DNA from: Stenomitos rutilans HA7619-LM2
Lineage (GTDB): Bacteria > Cyanobacteriota > Cyanobacteriia > Leptolyngbyales > Leptolyngbyaceae
Reading direction: 5' to 3'
Assembly (NCBI GenBank): GCA_019358945.1
Contig: JAHHIE010000017.1
Location: 1 to 64,000, forward strand
DNA: 64,000 bases
Under the pieces are notes generated by a model that was not told the origin of the DNA, made no database searches, and saw only the letters and a list, made by a program, of their open reading frames with translations. The translations under genes and the position numbers were made by a program. Below are positions 35,196 to 45,869 of the stretch, piece after piece; the stretch's first letter is position 1, and each line of letters starts with the position of its first letter.

Positions 35196-36299
35196 CTAGA
35201 GTGAGATAACCAGTTGACGAATCTTTTCTGCGGTTGCAGGTGCTAGCAGTACGCCGTTGCGGTAATGTCCCGTTGCCAGCAGTACATTACTGTAGCCGGG
35301 GAGGTGTTCTACGATCGGAGCAGGGCGGCCTTCAGGACGGGGACGTAAGCCTGACCAGGCACGGACGATCGTCGCATCGGCAAGCCTGGGACAAAACGCG
35401 ATCGCCTGCTGCATCACGGTATCTAAGGCAGCGGCATTGGGTAGCGGGGTGGATGAGTCGAGCGGGAACTCTACTGTTGCACCAACCCAGTAGTCTCCGC
35501 CACTGATCGGCACGATATGAACATCTTCACCTGTAATGACAGGCTGCAACTCTGATTTCAGGGCTTTTGGTAAGCGTACATGCATGGCTTGACCTAACAC
35601 CGGGCGAATATCCACAGTTTGCTGAAGCGAGGCTGTGAGCGGTGTTGATCCTAAGCCTGCGGCAATTACCAGCCAATCGATCGCCAACGTTCCTGCAGTT
35701 GTTTGCACCTGCTGACATGCTCGCAACGTGGACTCATCTACCCGATCACACGGCTCTACGCCAACTACAGCCGTATCAAATTGAAACATCACGCCTTTTT
35801 GGGCTGCTGCTGCCACCAATGCCTGAGTGAGCGCTGTTGGATCAACCTGCCGATCGTGTGGCGAATAAATTGCTGCCGTGATCCGCTCTAAATTCAGTTG
35901 CGGGTAGGTAGCTGCGATCTGGGCGCGATCAAGCATCTCTAGCTGCCACCCCTGCGATCGCCGGATGTCTACCAGATAGTGCCAACGCTCCAACGGCTCG
36001 TCTTCAAAGCAAAGCCGCAAAATGCCCTGTCGATTGAACCAGATGGGCTGTCCCGTCAACGCTTCCAGTTCAGGCACCCAGGTATTGTAGCGATCGATCC
36101 CCGTGAGGCGCATCCGCAAATTGTTGCCCTTAACTTTCTGGCTAACGGCTCCCATTAGAACCCCCAGCGCGGCTCCTGTGGCAACCTGGGCGGGCTGGTA
36201 GCGCTCGATGACCGTGATCGATAGCCCCTCAACCTGACTTAACTCATAGGCGGTTGCGGCCCCCACAACGCCGCAACCGATGATGACAACATGAGTCAT
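35196..36299 (-). CDS. thiO: Glycine oxidase ThiO (FAD-dependent)
   Basis: A 367-residue DAO-family flavoprotein, best matched to ThiO, which oxidises glycine to the iminoacetate used in thiazole synthesis for thiamine. The FAD-binding loop is VVIIGCGVVGAATAYELS, with IERYQPAQVATGAALGVLMG after it, AAGLGSTPL mid-way, and the substrate/FAD end RAWSGLRPRPEGRPAPIVEH with LATGHYRNGVLLAPAT. In many cyanobacteria ThiO is fused to ThiG; here it is free-standing. Another amino-acid oxidase of the same family cannot be excluded. It is 22 bp upstream of nothing co-directional; the phosphatase gene ends 22 bp before its start. Confidence 0.85.
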   Translation of the reverse strand: MTHVVIIGCGVVGAATAYELSQVEGLSITVIERYQPAQVATGAALGVLMGAVSQKVKGNNLRMRLTGIDRYNTWVPELEALTGQPIWFNRQGILRLCFEDEPLERWHYLVDIRRSQGWQLEMLDRAQIAATYPQLNLERITAAIYSPHDRQVDPTALTQALVAAAAQKGVMFQFDTAVVGVEPCDRVDESTLRACQQVQTTAGTLAIDWLVIAAGLGSTPLTASLQQTVDIRPVLGQAMHVRLPKALKSELQPVITGEDVHIVPISGGDYWVGATVEFPLDSSTPLPNAAALDTVMQQAIAFCPRLADATIVRAWSGLRPRPEGRPAPIVEHLPGYSNVLLATGHYRNGVLLAPATAEKIRQLVISL

Positions 36300-36321
36300 G
36301 GATTACCGAAAACGCCAAACA

Positions 36322-36807
36322 CTATTTGCTCGCTGCCAGTGCTTGAGTGACATCAGCTAACAAACCCTCGCAGGCATCAAACAGCAAGTCGATGACCTGG
36401 TTAAACCCTTCGGTGCCGCCATAGTAGGGATCGGGCACCTCTCGCAGGGCGTGGCGAGTGCAGTAATCGCACATAAGCTGCACCTTGTGGCGATACTTGC
36501 CGCCTAGATCAAGGGCACAGATGTCTGCAAGATTCTCTCGATCCATTGCCAAAATGCGATCGAAGGTCTCAAAATCAGCTCTAACGAACTGTCGCGCATT
36601 GCCACACAGAGTAATCCCTTGCTTTTGAGCCGCGATCGTCATCCGTCGATCGGGCGAACTCCCAATGTGATAGCCTGCCGTGCCTGCGGAATCACAAACA
36701 ATGCGATCGCTCAAATCTGCTTGAGCAATCAAGTGATTCATGATGTTCTCCGCTGAGGGCGATCGACAAATATTACCAAGACAAACAAATAGCAGCTTGT
36801 AGGGCAT
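36322..36807 (-). CDS. Low-molecular-weight protein tyrosine phosphatase
   Basis: A 161-residue LMW-PTP. The phosphate loop is LFVCLGNICRSPSAE, with nucleophile Cys9 and Arg15, and the general acid is Asp in VPDPYYGGTEGF. GSSPDRRMTIAAQKQGI is also family-typical. In bacteria such enzymes counter tyrosine kinases that control exopolysaccharide export, but no such kinase is nearby. It precedes thiO on the same strand by 22 bp, suggesting co-transcription. Confidence 0.93.
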   Translation of the reverse strand: MPYKLLFVCLGNICRSPSAENIMNHLIAQADLSDRIVCDSAGTAGYHIGSSPDRRMTIAAQKQGITLCGNARQFVRADFETFDRILAMDRENLADICALDLGGKYRHKVQLMCDYCTRHALREVPDPYYGGTEGFNQVIDLLFDACEGLLADVTQALAASK

Positions 36808-36860
36808 TGTCTGTGCCAGTATCGTTCACTCATAATAGTCAATACAGCCTCAAAGTGCGA

Positions 36861-36940
36861 CCTGACGCGGGAGACGGAAGGGATGAGATTACTCAACGCA
36901 AAGCTTCGTGTCATCATTTGACATCGCCTCCCGTGTCAGG
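36861..36940. terminator. Extended inverted repeat after the YbaB/EbfC gene
   Basis: CCTGACGCGGGAGACG (36861-36876) and CGCCTCCCGTGTCAGG (36925-36940) pair across a 48-base loop. It lies 20 bp past the 3' end of the YbaB/EbfC gene and upstream of the phosphatase, consistent with a terminator. Confidence 0.55.
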
Positions 36941-36960
36941 CTTAGCAAAGCCAGGGAACG

Positions 36961-37305
36961 TTACATTCCCGGTAGATTGAGTCCACCCGTTAGCTCTTCC
37001 ATCCGCTCTCGCATCGTGGTGGTGGATTTGTTGTAGGCATCCTTCATGGCTGCCGTCACCAAATCGGAAAGCACTTCTGCACCTTCACCGAGAACATCAG
37101 GCGAAATGGTGACGCTAAGGGGTTCTTGGTTGCCACTCAGCACAACCTTGACCAACCCACCACCAGATTCACCTTCAATTTCCATCTGTTCCAGTTCTTC
37201 TTGAAGCCGTCTGGCTCCTTCTTGAACCTGTTGTGCTTTTTTGAAGGCTTCCGTCAGCTCTTTCATTTTGCCGAGACCGAAGCCAAATCCCTGTCCTTGT
37301 GACAT
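36961..37305 (-). CDS. YbaB/EbfC nucleoid-associated protein
   Basis: A 114-residue dimeric DNA-binding protein. Family features are the helix [29 protein letters not shown], the strands [20 protein letters not shown] and the closing helix [20 protein letters not shown] with a terminal GLNLPGM. It binds the nucleoid and may affect DNA repair or expression. The extended inverted repeat just beyond the stop fits a monocistronic transcript. Confidence 0.93.
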   Translation of the reverse strand: MSQGQGFGFGLGKMKELTEAFKKAQQVQEGARRLQEELEQMEIEGESGGGLVKVVLSGNQEPLSVTISPDVLGEGAEVLSDLVTAAMKDAYNKSTTTMRERMEELTGGLNLPGM

Positions 37306-37586
37306 AACGTATAGCGGGTTGCGAATTTAAGTGTAAGTAGTCGTGGTTCCATTATGACATCGCGCATCCAGGCAACATCATTATTTTGCAAAATACAGCA
37401 GTCAGCTTTTTAGCCTTTAGCCTTCATCCCTTATCATTCTGCCTTCTGTAACGCTTCGTAGTCACTGCTACTTATTCGGCTGTAGAAGCTATCGATTTCT
37501 TAAGAGAAGCCCAAGTGAAAGAGTTATTTTGCTAAAACTGTCTCACAATGATCGCTATCAGGCAGTAGTAATGGGTAGCAGTTACA

Positions 37587-38501
37587 ATGCCAACGAATCC
37601 TCTGTTCTATCCAATTAGCGATTCAGCCCGTACCTCGAATCTGCATGATCAGATTCAGATTGCCCTTGCGATCGCCGAGCGTACCGTTTTGCAGTCACTC
37701 CTCGAAAATTGCATTCCCACGTTGGCGAAAGGGCAGCATATTCGTACAATTTCAACGCAAGTCGGCGTGCCAACGGGCAATCAGCTAACGGCTGACGGCG
37801 TTGTGCATTTTGAATCGATGCAATGCCGACTGGTAGAGCCTGGAGAACCGATCGGGCTTTCGGCATCGAGTCATAACCGAACCATTGATAGCCGAGAAAT
37901 GGCAAGATTGACCCAGCATGAGTCGGATATGCAAACCCTGGGAAACAATCTGCCACTAGCACTTACCGTTTCTCTGCTGGGTGAGTCTGGCTTTCGCTCA
38001 GAGCAGATTGATGAAATTTTGCACTTACCGTGCAATGCCTGGCATAAGTCCTGGTGGTATGCGATCGACGCCGGGGGCAACTTCACCATGCCCTTTTTAC
38101 GCCAGATTCGTACCTTGCGCTTTCCTGATGGCACCTTTACCCTTCAGTACAAAGACTTTTTTGAGCAAAATAATCCCAACTGTTTTATCAGTACGGCGCA
38201 GAGGGTATTGGTATTGATTAAGCCTGATACTCAGAGCTTTGGTGAGACGTTGCGGCAAATTAACTACCAGCGTGAAGCACTAGGCGTTCAACAGGCGATT
38301 TTAATTTGCAGTACTATTTCAGATCTAGAAGCGCAAGGCTTTATTAACCAGGGAATCAGTATTTATCCGGCGGTTGAGCTGATTTTGCCGACGCAATCTA
38401 ATTGCGTTCACTGTGGGCGTAAGGAATGTGCCATGAATGGGGCGGAAGATTCCCCGGTTGCCTTGTGCTATGGCTTTTTACCAGAAAGTGAGTTTGTTTA
38501 G
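37587..38501 (+). CDS. Hypothetical protein with C-terminal Cys motif
   Basis: A 304-residue soluble protein I cannot place in a family. Landmarks are LHDQIQIALAIAERTVLQSLLENCIP at the start, LVEPGEPIGLSASSHNRTID, a middle region FMPFLRQIRTLRFPDG-like (NFTMPFLRQIRTLRFPDGT), and a C-terminal metal-type cluster CVHCGRKECAMNG ending in VALCYGFLP. The CxxC...C...C set suggests zinc or an iron-sulfur site. The regular composition and cyanobacterial HIP1 content indicate a genuine native gene. It stands alone. Confidence 0.65.
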   Translation: MPTNPLFYPISDSARTSNLHDQIQIALAIAERTVLQSLLENCIPTLAKGQHIRTISTQVGVPTGNQLTADGVVHFESMQCRLVEPGEPIGLSASSHNRTIDSREMARLTQHESDMQTLGNNLPLALTVSLLGESGFRSEQIDEILHLPCNAWHKSWWYAIDAGGNFTMPFLRQIRTLRFPDGTFTLQYKDFFEQNNPNCFISTAQRVLVLIKPDTQSFGETLRQINYQREALGVQQAILICSTISDLEAQGFINQGISIYPAVELILPTQSNCVHCGRKECAMNGAEDSPVALCYGFLPESEFV

Positions 38502-38731
38502 CTAGCATAACCAGTAAAGCGCGCGATCGATGACTCTGGATGTCGATGGCAACTGATGCTTGTGGCTGGTGTGTGCCCAGTTTGTTAGCTAAATGGCTAG
38601 CGCTCACGTGCCTGTGATTCACTTGCCTAGATCGATGACTGAAGTCTCTTTTGATGAGCCATTGACCTGGGCTAAGCTCAGCGTATGGTGAGAGCAGTAG
38701 AACGGTGCAATACGTCGAAAAAGGAAAACGC

Positions 38732-39886
38732 ATGGAATTAGCGACAGACTTAAACAGCCAGGTGCTTAAAGTCGGAGTGCATGAAGTTGGCATCAATGGC
38801 AATTGCTGGTATGCAGTGGGTTGGGCTGATCAACTTAAGTCTGGTGAGGTGATGCCTGTTACCATTTGGCACCAAGCGATCGCGGTCTACCGTGACGCTT
38901 CTGGGCAACTGCACGCGCTCGAGGATGCCTGTCCGCATAAAGGGGTCGCGTTGCACAAGGGTAAAGTACAGGGCGATTTGCTGGCTTGTCGTTATCACGG
39001 CTGGGAATTCAACGGTGATGGGCAGTGTGTGAACATCCCCTACCTACCGGAGGGTCAAAAGCTGCCCTGCGCTCAGGTGAAGTATTATCCTGTGCAGGCA
39101 AAATATAATCTCATCTGGCTTTTTCCAGGCGATCGCACGCTGGCTAAAACGAAAGCACTGCCAGAGATTCCTGAATTTGACGATCCTGATTGGCTCATGG
39201 TTCCGAGCACCGCTTACTTTCAAGCACATTTTTCTTTCTGCAATGAGAACTCGGTAGATTTATTTCACGGCTTTTTGCACGAACACCAGCAAGGCTGGTT
39301 TGATCCGGTACTTACTCGCTTGCAAGAGACAGAATCAACTGTCAAAGCTGAGTTTCAAGTTTCTTATAAAGGCCGTTTGGCAAAATTCTTGGGCTTGAGT
39401 GCACACGCCAACCAGGTGGCAACGCAGCCAGTAGTTGTGGAATACCAATACCCCCACTTTTCTTGCAAACTGCAAACGATGTCCTCTAACTACATGATGC
39501 GCCTGCCCGTGAGTGCGACCGAAAGCCGCTCTTTTGTGTTCTTTTTCTTTAAGCTGCGTTTGCCACATTGGGTGTTGAAACCGCTGGAGCCAGCGCTAAG
39601 AGTGCTATTGCGACGATTGCTGATACTACAGTTTCTGGCGCAGGATGTCGAAATGGTTGAAAGCGAACAACTCAACTACCTCAAAGATCCTGAATGGCGC
39701 AGGGTAGAAATTAATCCCGCTGTGTTTGCCGTCCAGCGCTTAATGGTGCGGCAATACATGCAATTTATTGAGGCACAAACGGTGCATTCAAGCTCGATTG
39801 CATCAACCCATTCAACGAAAGGCTCTTCTTCAAAGAAGCAAAGCCCTACCGCGATCGGTGTTTCATCTGATGCGGTGCGATCGTAA
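38732..39886 (+). CDS. Rieske non-heme iron oxygenase (pheophorbide a oxygenase-like)
   Basis: A 384-residue oxygenase of the chlorophyll-metabolism type. The Rieske [2Fe-2S] ligands are Cys67-Pro-His69 and Cys86-X2-His89 (EDACPHKGVALH, then ACRYHGWEFNGDG). The mononuclear iron site is in NENSVDLFHGFLHEHQQG with the Asp-x2-His-x4-His pattern. The C-terminal segment has hydrophobic stretches (LLRRLLILQFLAQD) that suggest membrane association, as in PaO/Tic55/CAO proteins. Substrate is unknown. ATG 38732 follows AAGGA; a GTG at 38705 adds nine residues. The last 30 residues are Ser/Thr-rich. Confidence 0.88.
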   Translation: MELATDLNSQVLKVGVHEVGINGNCWYAVGWADQLKSGEVMPVTIWHQAIAVYRDASGQLHALEDACPHKGVALHKGKVQGDLLACRYHGWEFNGDGQCVNIPYLPEGQKLPCAQVKYYPVQAKYNLIWLFPGDRTLAKTKALPEIPEFDDPDWLMVPSTAYFQAHFSFCNENSVDLFHGFLHEHQQGWFDPVLTRLQETESTVKAEFQVSYKGRLAKFLGLSAHANQVATQPVVVEYQYPHFSCKLQTMSSNYMMRLPVSATESRSFVFFFFKLRLPHWVLKPLEPALRVLLRRLLILQFLAQDVEMVESEQLNYLKDPEWRRVEINPAVFAVQRLMVRQYMQFIEAQTVHSSSIASTHSTKGSSSKKQSPTAIGVSSDAVRS

Positions 39887-40906
39887 TTTCATCGTTTTAC
39901 AGAGTCTCTTAAATAGACAATTAATTGTGTTAATCATCACACACTTTTTAAGCTGGAATCCTTCCTCTGATTGAAAGCAGCAACAGTCATCGTCGTTAAA
40001 CTAAAGCTGTTCAACTGTTAATTCACCACTTGATTATGGCAAGACAAAACAGCCAGCCTAATTTTTTCGTTCGGTACCTTTCGCTTGCGCCTATTCTTGC
40101 AGTTATTGCAACCTCTGTGGCAATTTCTACCTGGGCCGTTTTTAATTTCTATTTCCCGGATTTGCTGTTTCATCCAATGCCATAGTACAAAAACGGCTGC
40201 ATGCGTTGACTTTTTGCTATACCTTCTGAAACCTAAATCCAGTCGTTCTTACCTCCATTTAGACGTGAGAGGATGTCTGAGAAGTGTCAGAGACGCTGCC
40301 TTCGCCCCCTCAATCCCCCAATTCTGGGGGACTTCCACCTCAGAACCCCTCAAATTTGGGGGGCAGGGGGGCGGTTCGGGTAGGCATTCATACCTTTTAA
40401 GACATCCTCTGAGAACTGCTGAGTTTTTCTTTTAAGCAGCTTCTAAAAGAGTATTTATAAGCGAACGATCGCTGCCTCTGAAATGTAGTGCCGATGGTAA
40501 TGGTCAAACAACCTTTTGGTCAGTTCTTGATGCTGCCGTTTGAAGAGAATTGGACTTAGCGTTACTTTTTTCTAAATCATTTTCGGCTCGTTACCAGGTT
40601 CCTGCTTTGCTCGTTTCTGCTTTCCGCTTTTAGAAAGAAGCTGGAGCTTGCTTGAATCAAATACTAAGCAAGAGCTTGGCATTCAGAAGCGATCTAGGGC
40701 AAAAAGCTGGAGCTTGATCACTAGAACAGAGCCAGAAGACGCAAGAGCAATCTTTGCCAGATTGATTCTAGCTGCGCGATCGCGTTGCAAGATGATTTGT
40801 GTGCAAACGCTAAAAATTGTTAGCAAAGCGCTGATAAAAGGAATTTGTTTGCTAACCTGAATACGCTTTCGCTGCGAATAATTAATTTTAAAGGTACGAT
40901 CAGGCT
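39887..40906. other. 1-kb gene-poor region containing a MITE
   Basis: No convincing gene. Short frames at 40085-40435 and 40648-40860 either run through a MITE or lack coding character. Apart from the MITE (40269-40409) there are degenerate repeats such as aaagctggagcttg near 40635 and 40700. The last 60 bp are A/T-rich and should carry the promoter of the next gene. Confidence 0.5.
40269..40409. mobile_element. 141-bp MITE with gaggatgtct termini
   Basis: Ends gaggatgtctgagaag and cttttaagacatcctc are imperfect inverted repeats, flanked by TGA on both sides (40266-40268 and 40410-40412), an apparent 3-bp duplication. The inside is the G/C-rich palindrome (ccccctcaatcccccaattc) also found at 779-890 and 21709-21778. 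It shares its termini with the copy at 63249-63388. Confidence 0.8.
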
Positions 40907-42634
40907 ATGACTACACCCGATCATTCGACACCAGATATCACTCAGTTTGATATTAGTCTCATTGATGAACCACATGCATTTGCCAAAATACCTGGTTATT
41001 ACATTAATAGTACCGCTGCGATTAATATTGAAGATAATCCCGTAGCAACAGATAGTGCGTTGGTCGTAGCCAAAATTAGAGCCATTGCTGATTATTTAAT
41101 TGCGAGTAGTGAGCCACAAGTGATCATTTCAATTCATGGCTATGGTACTCAGCGATCGGATGCCCAAAAGCGATACCAAAAAATCCACAACCATGCTGCG
41201 ACAATTTGCAGCCCACAGTCCTCTATTTTTCTAGGCTATCTTTGGCCTTCTGAAAAGCCAACGGGCGATCCTTCCATTAATAGCTCGTTAAAAACAAAAC
41301 TAGGAGATGCGATTAATGCTCTGCCAGTTTTACTCAGTGGCCTGATTGGCGGCAGCTTTATTTTGAGTGTTATCACAACCATCTTGCTCTTTAAAACAAT
41401 TGGATTGAATGCACTGTTAACACCAGTCTTAATTGTTTCACTGCTCACGTTTGCGATCGTGCTTGCGCTCATACTGTTAAGGCTTTTGACTTACTTTAGA
41501 GACAATTACCGCGCAACAAACTATGGCGTTTTAGATTTAGTTGAACTCATTCGACAGCTCGATCAAGCCGTTTCTGAAAAATTGGATTTAACAGAGCCGC
41601 TCAGTAAAGATCGACGCATTAAACTTTCCTTTATTGGTCACAGCATGGGCTGTTTTATTGTCACTAATACAATTCGGATTCTTTCTGATGTGTTTGACAC
41701 AAGCTCGATCGCGCAGAATCCTCCTAGTGAAATCGGTCGTGTCTTTTCACTGGGTCGCTTAGTGCTGGTTGCCCCTGATATTCCAGCCGAGTCGATTATG
41801 CCGAGACGGGCAAACTTTTTGCGATCGTCCTTGCGGCGTTGCGAAGAAGCCTATGTTTTTAGCAATGAAGGTGATTTGGCTTTAAGGCTTGCATCAACGG
41901 CGGCTAATTACTTTAGCTTTCCAGCCAGAAAACGTTCTAGCGGCTATCGCTTAGGAAACGTCACCGCAAAACATTTTCAAGATGAACATGATCATACCAA
42001 TCAAGCGTTAGGAGAAGATGCCTATGGCATTATTAATCTTAACAACGGGAAGCCAGAGCCACCGTTCAAATGTTTAGAAGTGCGAGCGTCTGATCGAGAA
42101 CATCAAAGTCTCGAAGAACTGAGAGATGGTAAGGTGCAAACGGAGGCTATACCGGGTGCTCAAGGCGATGTGATTGCTGACGTCTTCACCTATTTTGATT
42201 GCACCGACTATGTTGATTTTCAGGACGATTTGAAGGAGTCGGAAGCAGCCGATCAGCCACGTGGAGTTGTTAGCTTTGCCCTGAGAAAAGCCGCACTAAA
42301 TTTGCTGGATTACGCCTTGCTAAATTTTTCATATTTCAAGCAGAGTCTTGGGTTTGGTGGCGTTAATGTACATGGTGGCTATTTTAGCGGCAAGTGGAGC
42401 CAGCAAATGATTTACGGACTCGCTTTTCTGGGCTTTCGAGAGTTTTTACTATCCCTTCCTCAAGAGTCGGCATCTGATCAGAAGTCTCCTGACGCGATGA
42501 AGACTCGGCTGGCCGATCTAGCGACGCAGTGCCAACAAAAAGGGATTCAAGTCGTGCTTGCGCCCATTCGTTACGAAAAAGACATCTTAGGTAAGCAACC
42601 GTTGCCAGCTTCAAGCAAGCAGTCACCCCTCTAA
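40907..42634 (+). CDS. Membrane-anchored alpha/beta hydrolase (lipase-like)
   Basis: A 575-residue protein with an alpha/beta-hydrolase fold split by a membrane hairpin. The N-terminal oxyanion region is VIISIHGYGTQRSDAQKRY. Two hydrophobic spans follow (VLLSGLIGGSFILSVITTILLF and VLIVSLLTFAIVLALILL). The nucleophile elbow is FIGHSMGCFIV, and LVLVAPDIPAESIM and AYVFSNEGDLALRL carry the likely acid. The His may be in TAKHFQDEHDH. Relatives (DUF900-type) are called lipases or esterases, with unknown substrates. Codon use is A/T-richer than its neighbours. It stands alone after a 1-kb gap. Confidence 0.75.
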   Translation: MTTPDHSTPDITQFDISLIDEPHAFAKIPGYYINSTAAINIEDNPVATDSALVVAKIRAIADYLIASSEPQVIISIHGYGTQRSDAQKRYQKIHNHAATICSPQSSIFLGYLWPSEKPTGDPSINSSLKTKLGDAINALPVLLSGLIGGSFILSVITTILLFKTIGLNALLTPVLIVSLLTFAIVLALILLRLLTYFRDNYRATNYGVLDLVELIRQLDQAVSEKLDLTEPLSKDRRIKLSFIGHSMGCFIVTNTIRILSDVFDTSSIAQNPPSEIGRVFSLGRLVLVAPDIPAESIMPRRANFLRSSLRRCEEAYVFSNEGDLALRLASTAANYFSFPARKRSSGYRLGNVTAKHFQDEHDHTNQALGEDAYGIINLNNGKPEPPFKCLEVRASDREHQSLEELRDGKVQTEAIPGAQGDVIADVFTYFDCTDYVDFQDDLKESEAADQPRGVVSFALRKAALNLLDYALLNFSYFKQSLGFGGVNVHGGYFSGKWSQQMIYGLAFLGFREFLLSLPQESASDQKSPDAMKTRLADLATQCQQKGIQVVLAPIRYEKDILGKQPLPASSKQSPL

Positions 42635-42733
42635 GCACCCTTTAGAACTATCAATTCTCATATCATTTGCTGTGCGCTAAAACAAAGGTAGCTAGCGAGA
42701 TGCGTTAGCACCTGAGAGGATTGATAGATCAAT

Positions 42734-42931
42734 ATGGAAGACTCAACCTACGCGATTTTTCTGGCTTTTGGGCTGCTTTGGGTTGTGATGGGTGGTGCTG
42801 CTGTTGTTGCCATGATGAAAGCCGATGGTCAACCGATTCGTTTAGATAAATGGGGGTTGGTTGTGGTGGTTCCGATCGTCATCCCCCTCATCATTGCGTT
42901 TGCATTCGCCTTCTTTGCCCTTTATCACTAG
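42734..42931 (+). CDS. Small two-helix membrane protein
   Basis: A 65-residue protein with two membrane helices: YAIFLAFGLLWVVMGGAAVVAMM and, after a short polar hairpin (KADGQPIRLDKW), GLVVVVPIVIPLIIAFAFAFF. No family is recognised. It has a reasonable leader (GAGAGGATTGATAGATCA) before the ATG. The next gene on the same strand begins 54 bp later. Confidence 0.55.
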   Translation: MEDSTYAIFLAFGLLWVVMGGAAVVAMMKADGQPIRLDKWGLVVVVPIVIPLIIAFAFAFFALYH

Positions 42932-42984
42932 GGAATTTGGGCAGCGATCGCGGAGCTTGCCCAGCATTGCAATTGAATCGCTTT

Positions 42985-43515
42985 ATGAGCATTGATATTG
43001 ATGTCATACCTACTCTTGATCAATTTTTTACTTGGGCTAACCTCAAGTCTCAACTACTTGCAATGCCTCTAAGCAATAATGCCGCTATGCTTCTTGGTCA
43101 GAATCCAAAATTACGTGTATTGAGAACCAAGCAAGAAGTCGAAAATGAGCAAGCAGTATTACCAAGCAATTATTACTATTTTCAATTGACGCGCGAGAAT
43201 ACTCTAATTTTGTGTTGCGATAATAACGCTGAAACCTATACAGACGAGCAAGAACACTTAGAAAATTTCGGTCGAAACCTCAATACGGACGATCGCTTGT
43301 ACCTATCACAGCGTTGAAAAAGTTTAGGTTACGGATACGCTGTGAGTAGTGGAGGTGGTCGTACAGAAGGAGAACTTGCTCTACTCGTTGCGATTGCTGA
43401 ATCGATCGCTCGGCTATCAAGTGATTTTATTCTCATTCAGAATAACGGAGTATTTAACCTTTCTCTTGGCTGCTACTCACCTAATGAGTTTGCTTCATGT
43501 GTACCACTTTCCTAA
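42985..43515 (+). pseudogene. Hypothetical gene interrupted by an in-frame TGA
   Basis: From ATG 42985 (MSIDIDVIPTLDQFF) the frame runs 110 codons to a TGA at 43315-43317 (after DRLYLSQR), then stays open in the same frame for another 65 codons to TAA 43513-43515. The continuation (KSLGYGYAV, EGELALLVAIAESIARLSSD, ILIQNNGVFNLSLGCYSP) looks fully protein-like. A TGG-to-TGA change would explain it. The full product would be about 176 aa, of unknown family. Either a recent nonsense mutation, a sequencing error, or two separate polypeptides (a GTG at 43342 could restart) is possible. Confidence 0.6.
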
Positions 43516-43543
43516 AAAGTATTAGCTATATCTCGTGTGTTCT

Positions 43544-43576
43544 AGAAGCTTTTTTTAAGATGAACTAAAAGCTTCT
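43544..43576. terminator. Bidirectional terminator between broken gene and tatC
   Basis: AGAAGCTTT (43544-43552) pairs with AAAGCTTCT (43568-43576), with a run of T inside the left arm and A before the right. It lies between the converging hypothetical gene and tatC and could stop transcription from both sides. Confidence 0.6.
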
Positions 43577-43658
43577 TACAAGAAAGCAAGACGAATAGAC
43601 ATAATTCAATGACTCAAATCCAACTCCTTTAGAATCATCTAATTGATAGCGTACAGAC

Positions 43659-44513
43659 TTACTTACCTAATAATTTCACTAACCCAATACCGCCAAAATA
43701 CAGTCCAATGACGGCTCCACCGAGGAGGCTTTGAGTGAGCGGATCGGTAGAGGGCGTGAGAACGGCACCCAGGATGGCGGCTCCCAAAAGAACATAGCGC
43801 CAACCGGAGAGCATCTGTCGGGATGAAACGATGCCCAGCAGACCGAGGAGCATTTGGATGATGGGAATCTGAAAGGCAAGTCCAGTGCTGAACATGAGTA
43901 GTAGAACAAACTCAAAGTAACGATCGATCGACCACAGTTGCTCCACGACATCTGCCCCGTAGGAGATGAAGAAGTTGAGTGCGGCGGGAATGAGCGCGAT
44001 GTAAGCAAAGAAGAGACCACCCACAAACAGAAAACTAGAGCCAAAAACGATCGGCGCTAGCAGTTTGCGTTCGCGTCGAGTTAGACCCGGCAGGACAAAG
44101 GCAATGATTTGATACAAGATGACCGGGCTAGCCAGCAAAATGCCGCTATATGCGGCGACCTTCATCGAAACAAAGAAATATTCTCCTGGTGCAAGCTGAA
44201 GAAACTTGACTGCTCCAGCGGGCACTTCCAGCAGTTGCACAATCTGCTTGACAAAGAAAAAGCAGCCCACAATGCTTACCGCTACAGCAATCAAGGCATA
44301 AAAAATCCGTTGCCGCAGTTCTTCCAGATGGTCAAACAGGGACATTTCCACATCGTCAAGTAAGTCCTCGTCTGCGATGACATCGGTATCTGTGGGTGCG
44401 CTCAGGCCACGATCGTCCGCAGAACTTGTGTCAAGGACGAAATCTGGCTGGGGTGATGTCTCTAATTCCGAAGGAGCCGTCATGGGTTCGCGTCTGTCCG
44501 TAGGTCTGTTCAC
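43659..44513 (-). CDS. tatC: Sec-independent protein translocase TatC
   Basis: The core receptor of the twin-arginine translocase, which moves folded proteins across thylakoid and plasma membranes. It is 284 aa with the conserved cytoplasmic start [19 protein letters not shown], six membrane helices, the loop [17 protein letters not shown] and [30 protein letters not shown]. About 55 acidic or disordered residues precede the core. The start is GTG 44513 or ATG 44483; neither has a strong ribosome site. Heptameric repeats lie just upstream. Confidence 0.95.
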   Translation of the reverse strand: MNRPTDRREPMTAPSELETSPQPDFVLDTSSADDRGLSAPTDTDVIADEDLLDDVEMSLFDHLEELRQRIFYALIAVAVSIVGCFFFVKQIVQLLEVPAGAVKFLQLAPGEYFFVSMKVAAYSGILLASPVILYQIIAFVLPGLTRRERKLLAPIVFGSSFLFVGGLFFAYIALIPAALNFFISYGADVVEQLWSIDRYFEFVLLLMFSTGLAFQIPIIQMLLGLLGIVSSRQMLSGWRYVLLGAAILGAVLTPSTDPLTQSLLGGAVIGLYFGGIGLVKLLGK

Positions 44514-44548
44514 TATTGTATCTGGGGAAGTGGGGGGAGAGGCTTGAA

Positions 44549-45718
<1,170 letters not shown>

Positions 45719-45869
45719 GAAGCGAGTGCTTTGGGTTGGCGCAAGCCTGAACTGACTAAACTGGCGTAAGATGCGGGCAACCCGTGCTGGTTGTAGCGCG
45801 CGACACGCAGGGGTGCTCAAGAATAAGCCGTGAATGTGGTGAAATGAGCTGAACTCGGACAAAGGCAGT

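Noticed and set aside
40085-40435. 116-codon plus-strand frame
   Set aside because: It runs straight through a MITE; the apparent coding is the element's G/C-rich palindrome.
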